From: Propionibacteriaceae bacterium
GTDB lineage: Bacteria > Actinomycetota > Actinomycetes > Propionibacteriales > Propionibacteriaceae
Assembly (NCBI GenBank): GCA_030528545.1
Contig: JAUMYR010000010.1
Coordinates: forward strand, 14,575 to 39,713
Direction of reading: 5' to 3'
Length of the DNA stretch: 25,139 nucleotides
This document shows positions 23,333 to 25,139 of this stretch, piece by piece. Position 1 is the stretch's first letter. Every line of letters starts with the position of its first letter. The position numbers and the translations under genes were made by a program. The notes beneath the pieces were generated by a model. The model did no database searches, was not told the DNA's origin, and saw nothing but the letters and a program-made list of their open reading frames with translations.

Positions 23333-24193
23333 ATGATGAGCTTTTCTGAGATCGCGGAGATTATATGGAAGGTCACCGCTTCGGAGCGTTCCATCCATTG
23401 CCACAAAAGTTCTTGCTGCCCGACCTTCCACGCCCCCTATGGTCACGATGACCCGGAGGGAAAGAGGATCAGCGAGGAATGTGTCCGGGTTGGTTGCCTC
23501 GACCTCGTCCACGAACTGTGGGAATACCTCGAAACGAAGCTGGAAAAGGAGTCGGTGCGCCGAAGCCTGGAGCAGGCGTCCAATCCCAGCGCCTATGTCT
23601 GGCAGATGGTTGCCACTCACCTGAAGGACCGGCGGCGTCAGGACCGGGTCCGCCGCGGTTTTCCCGCTAGGCCCAGCCGCACCGACGGGTCCGCGGGGCG
23701 GGTGGTCAAAGCGTTGGAGGCCCAGGGCGGGGCCCGCGGCGACTGGCTAGTGCGTCTCTTCCGGATCTTGCGCTCATACCCCTTCGGGCCGAGATACGTG
23801 GCTGGATACTGGCCCATTACCGGGCTCATTCAGGAATATGCTGCCACCGGCGACGGCGCGATAGACGAGTCTCAGGTGTTGAGCGACATCAATGAGGTGC
23901 TCGGTGTCGCCAAAGAAACCCTGGGCCCGGCCTGGGTCCACGACAATCTCACTCTCCCCGCCCTATGCAACGGCCCTACGGCGGAACTCTGCGATGCCGA
24001 CCACGCCGTCGATGGCCCGAGCGTGGACCGCGCCCTCAGCACGATGCTGCTGGCCGCCTACCAGAGGCGGCAGCTGCCGGAGAAGAGCAGTGATATCGCG
24101 CTGCGCGAGGCCATCAAGGAGGTGTGCGGCGTCGATGTCAGGATCACCCAGGAACTGCGCAACGCCCTTGATGAGTTCGGGCAGTCCGAGTGA
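23333..24193 (+). CDS. Uncharacterised protein with Cys-rich N-terminus and sigma-70 region-2-like segment, 286 aa
   Basis: Residues 23-55 hold five Cys and several His (HCHKSSCCP, EECVRVGC), possibly a metal site. Residues about 56-125 (LDLVHELWEYLETKL, then NPSAYVWQMVATHLKDRRRQD) recall region 2 of sigma-70-type factors, where an A-x-L/V-W helix is followed by D-R-x-R. A region-4 helix-turn-helix is not obvious; the C-terminal half is helical and unassigned. AGGAGGGG seven bases upstream supports the ATG at 23333 (or the adjacent ATG at 23336). The TIR-STAND gene follows after 59 bp. It could be a regulator or adaptor of that protein; this is inference. Confidence 0.6.
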   Translation: MMSFSEIAEIIWKVTASERSIHCHKSSCCPTFHAPYGHDDPEGKRISEECVRVGCLDLVHELWEYLETKLEKESVRRSLEQASNPSAYVWQMVATHLKDRRRQDRVRRGFPARPSRTDGSAGRVVKALEAQGGARGDWLVRLFRILRSYPFGPRYVAGYWPITGLIQEYAATGDGAIDESQVLSDINEVLGVAKETLGPAWVHDNLTLPALCNGPTAELCDADHAVDGPSVDRALSTMLLAAYQRRQLPEKSSDIALREAIKEVCGVDVRITQELRNALDEFGQSE

Positions 24194-24252
24194 GCGTTCC
24201 GGAGGAACTGTCCGTCAGACTGCGGTGAGACTACGCGACGAGGGGGTTATCG

Positions 24253-25139
24253 ATGTCTGTCCCGTTAAATTACAACGTGTTCGTGAGCTATTCCCGCCGG
24301 GATGACGAGGGCTGCTGGGTGAGCCTGATCGTTGAGGAGTTGAGCAATGAACTCACCCGCACCGAGGGCACTCAGATCCGGCTGTTCTTCGATAAGCGGG
24401 ACATCCCCATCGAGTCCGACTGGCGTTCGGAGCTGGCCTGGGCGGTGCGGCAGGCCGAGGTGTTGCTGGCCTTCTCTTCGCCCCACTATTTCGATAGCCA
24501 GATGTGTTTGTGGGAGTTCCAGGAGTATAAGGATAAGAGCAGCCCGTCCACGGCGGGTGCCCCGTCCTCGCTGGTTCCGGTGTTCGTGGGCCCGGTCGAC
24601 CCGGAGCAGCTCCCCAGCAAGAAGCACCGCCGCTGGTACAAGCAGGTGCACCGGCAGGAATGCAAGCTGGACATCACCAGCCATTTCGTTCAGGTCCCGG
24701 TCCATGCCCTCCCCCGGGAGGTCGCGGCGCAGGTCCGCGCGCTGGCGAATGCCTTGCACGAGCGCCGCCAGCAGCGCCTCCGCTCGCAGGGGGTGCCCAC
24801 GAACCTGGGTCGCGGTACCGCCCATTTCGTGGGCCGCGTTGACGAGCTGGACGACCTGCAACAGGCCCTGTGGTCCCCGGGCAGCATCGGGGTGGTGACG
24901 TCGGTGCATGGTCTCGGCGGCCTGGGGAAGACCGAGCTGGTCCGCCAGCACGCGCACCGCCACAAGGACCATTACACCGGTGGCATCTGGCAGCTCAACG
25001 CCGAGAAGGCCGGTGAGCTGTTGCCGCTCATCGCCCAGCTGGCAGCGGAGCTGCCCGAGCTGCACCTGCCCGAGGAGGCCCGCGGCAACCCCGAGGCGGT
25101 CGGCCGCCTGGTCCTGAATCATCTCATCGCCCGGACCGC
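24253..25139 (+). CDS. TIR-STAND (NB-ARC-like) NTPase, 5' part, runs off the window
   Basis: An open frame from the ATG at 24253 (GAGGGGG ribosome-binding site seven bases upstream) to the window end, 295 codons without a stop. Residues 7-150 are a TIR domain: YNVFVSYSRRDDE (beta-A), LFFDKRDIPIESDW (BB loop), VLLAFSSPHYFDSQMCLWEF with the expected catalytic Glu88 of NADase TIRs. A linker is followed by HFVGRVDELDDL (191-202), which marks the start of a STAND/NB-ARC module, and P-loop GLGGLGKTE (220-228). Family knowledge: such proteins act in bacterial immunity, sensing invasion through a C-terminal repeat domain and depleting NAD+. The sensor part lies outside the window. Confidence 0.88.
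   Translation, partial: MSVPLNYNVFVSYSRRDDEGCWVSLIVEELSNELTRTEGTQIRLFFDKRDIPIESDWRSELAWAVRQAEVLLAFSSPHYFDSQMCLWEFQEYKDKSSPSTAGAPSSLVPVFVGPVDPEQLPSKKHRRWYKQVHRQECKLDITSHFVQVPVHALPREVAAQVRALANALHERRQQRLRSQGVPTNLGRGTAHFVGRVDELDDLQQALWSPGSIGVVTSVHGLGGLGKTELVRQHAHRHKDHYTGGIWQLNAEKAGELLPLIAQLAAELPELHLPEEARGNPEAVGRLVLNHLIART

Noticed and set aside
24265..25122. Long minus-strand reading frame (285 codons) opposite the TIR-STAND gene
   Set aside because: It mirrors the codon bias of the clearly recognisable TIR and P-loop frame on the plus strand; its product has no domain sense.

Overview
This window reads as the chromosome of a high-GC Gram-positive bacterium (Actinomycetota). Evidence: strongly G/C-biased third codon positions, many GTG starts, several apparently leaderless promoters, a cydA-cydB-cydD-cydC order with a short-Q-loop CydA, a DUF3073 gene after purM, and an actinobacterial-type LytR_C protein. 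A member of Propionibacteriaceae would fit, but I cannot fix the genus from sequence alone.

Left end (1-2700), accessory and decayed. A broken ThiF/E1-like fragment runs one base into an intact MFS exporter gene. About 530 bp of frame-broken coding-like DNA follows, then a 160-aa orphan. The ThiF-like plus MFS pair recalls peptide-nucleotide (microcin C-like) or other modified-peptide clusters, but only as a hypothesis.

Core block 1 (2891-10631): a CPA1/CvrA-type cation/proton antiporter with a TrkA_C domain; a BlaI/MecI-type repressor divergent from the cytochrome bd operon; cydA, cydB, cydD and cydC, which supply the oxidase and the heterodimeric ABC exporter needed for its assembly. The blaI and cydA promoters share a 56-bp gap and both look leaderless.

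Core block 2 (10624-18683): a ribbon-helix-helix/MazF toxin-antitoxin pair downstream of mtnN (MTA/SAH nucleosidase), all on the minus strand; purF-purM (purine synthesis); a DUF3073 gene coupled to an alpha/beta hydrolase; a HerA-like ATPase (DUF853) on the minus strand; and a two-gene unit of a small ParB-motif protein plus a LytR_C membrane protein.

Boundary (18684-19399): a 157-bp direct repeat occurs twice, 406 bp apart, with only two differences. Each copy has a closing helix, a 15-bp bulged hairpin, a ribosome-binding site with a five-codon reading frame (MWIYF), and an 11-bp GC hairpin like a terminator. I regard this as a duplicated small structured RNA or peptide gene with no assignment I recognise, and it is the most unusual signal here.

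Right end (19397-25139), probable conflict/defence island. Two translationally coupled minus-strand genes of unknown function (451 and 453 aa) diverge from three plus-strand genes: a protein with an HTH-like segment and a beta-rich C-terminus, a Cys-rich protein with a weak sigma-70 region-2-like segment, and the start of a TIR-STAND (NB-ARC-like) protein cut by the window edge. TIR-STAND proteins are associated with NAD-depleting anti-phage immunity; whether all five genes form one system is inference.
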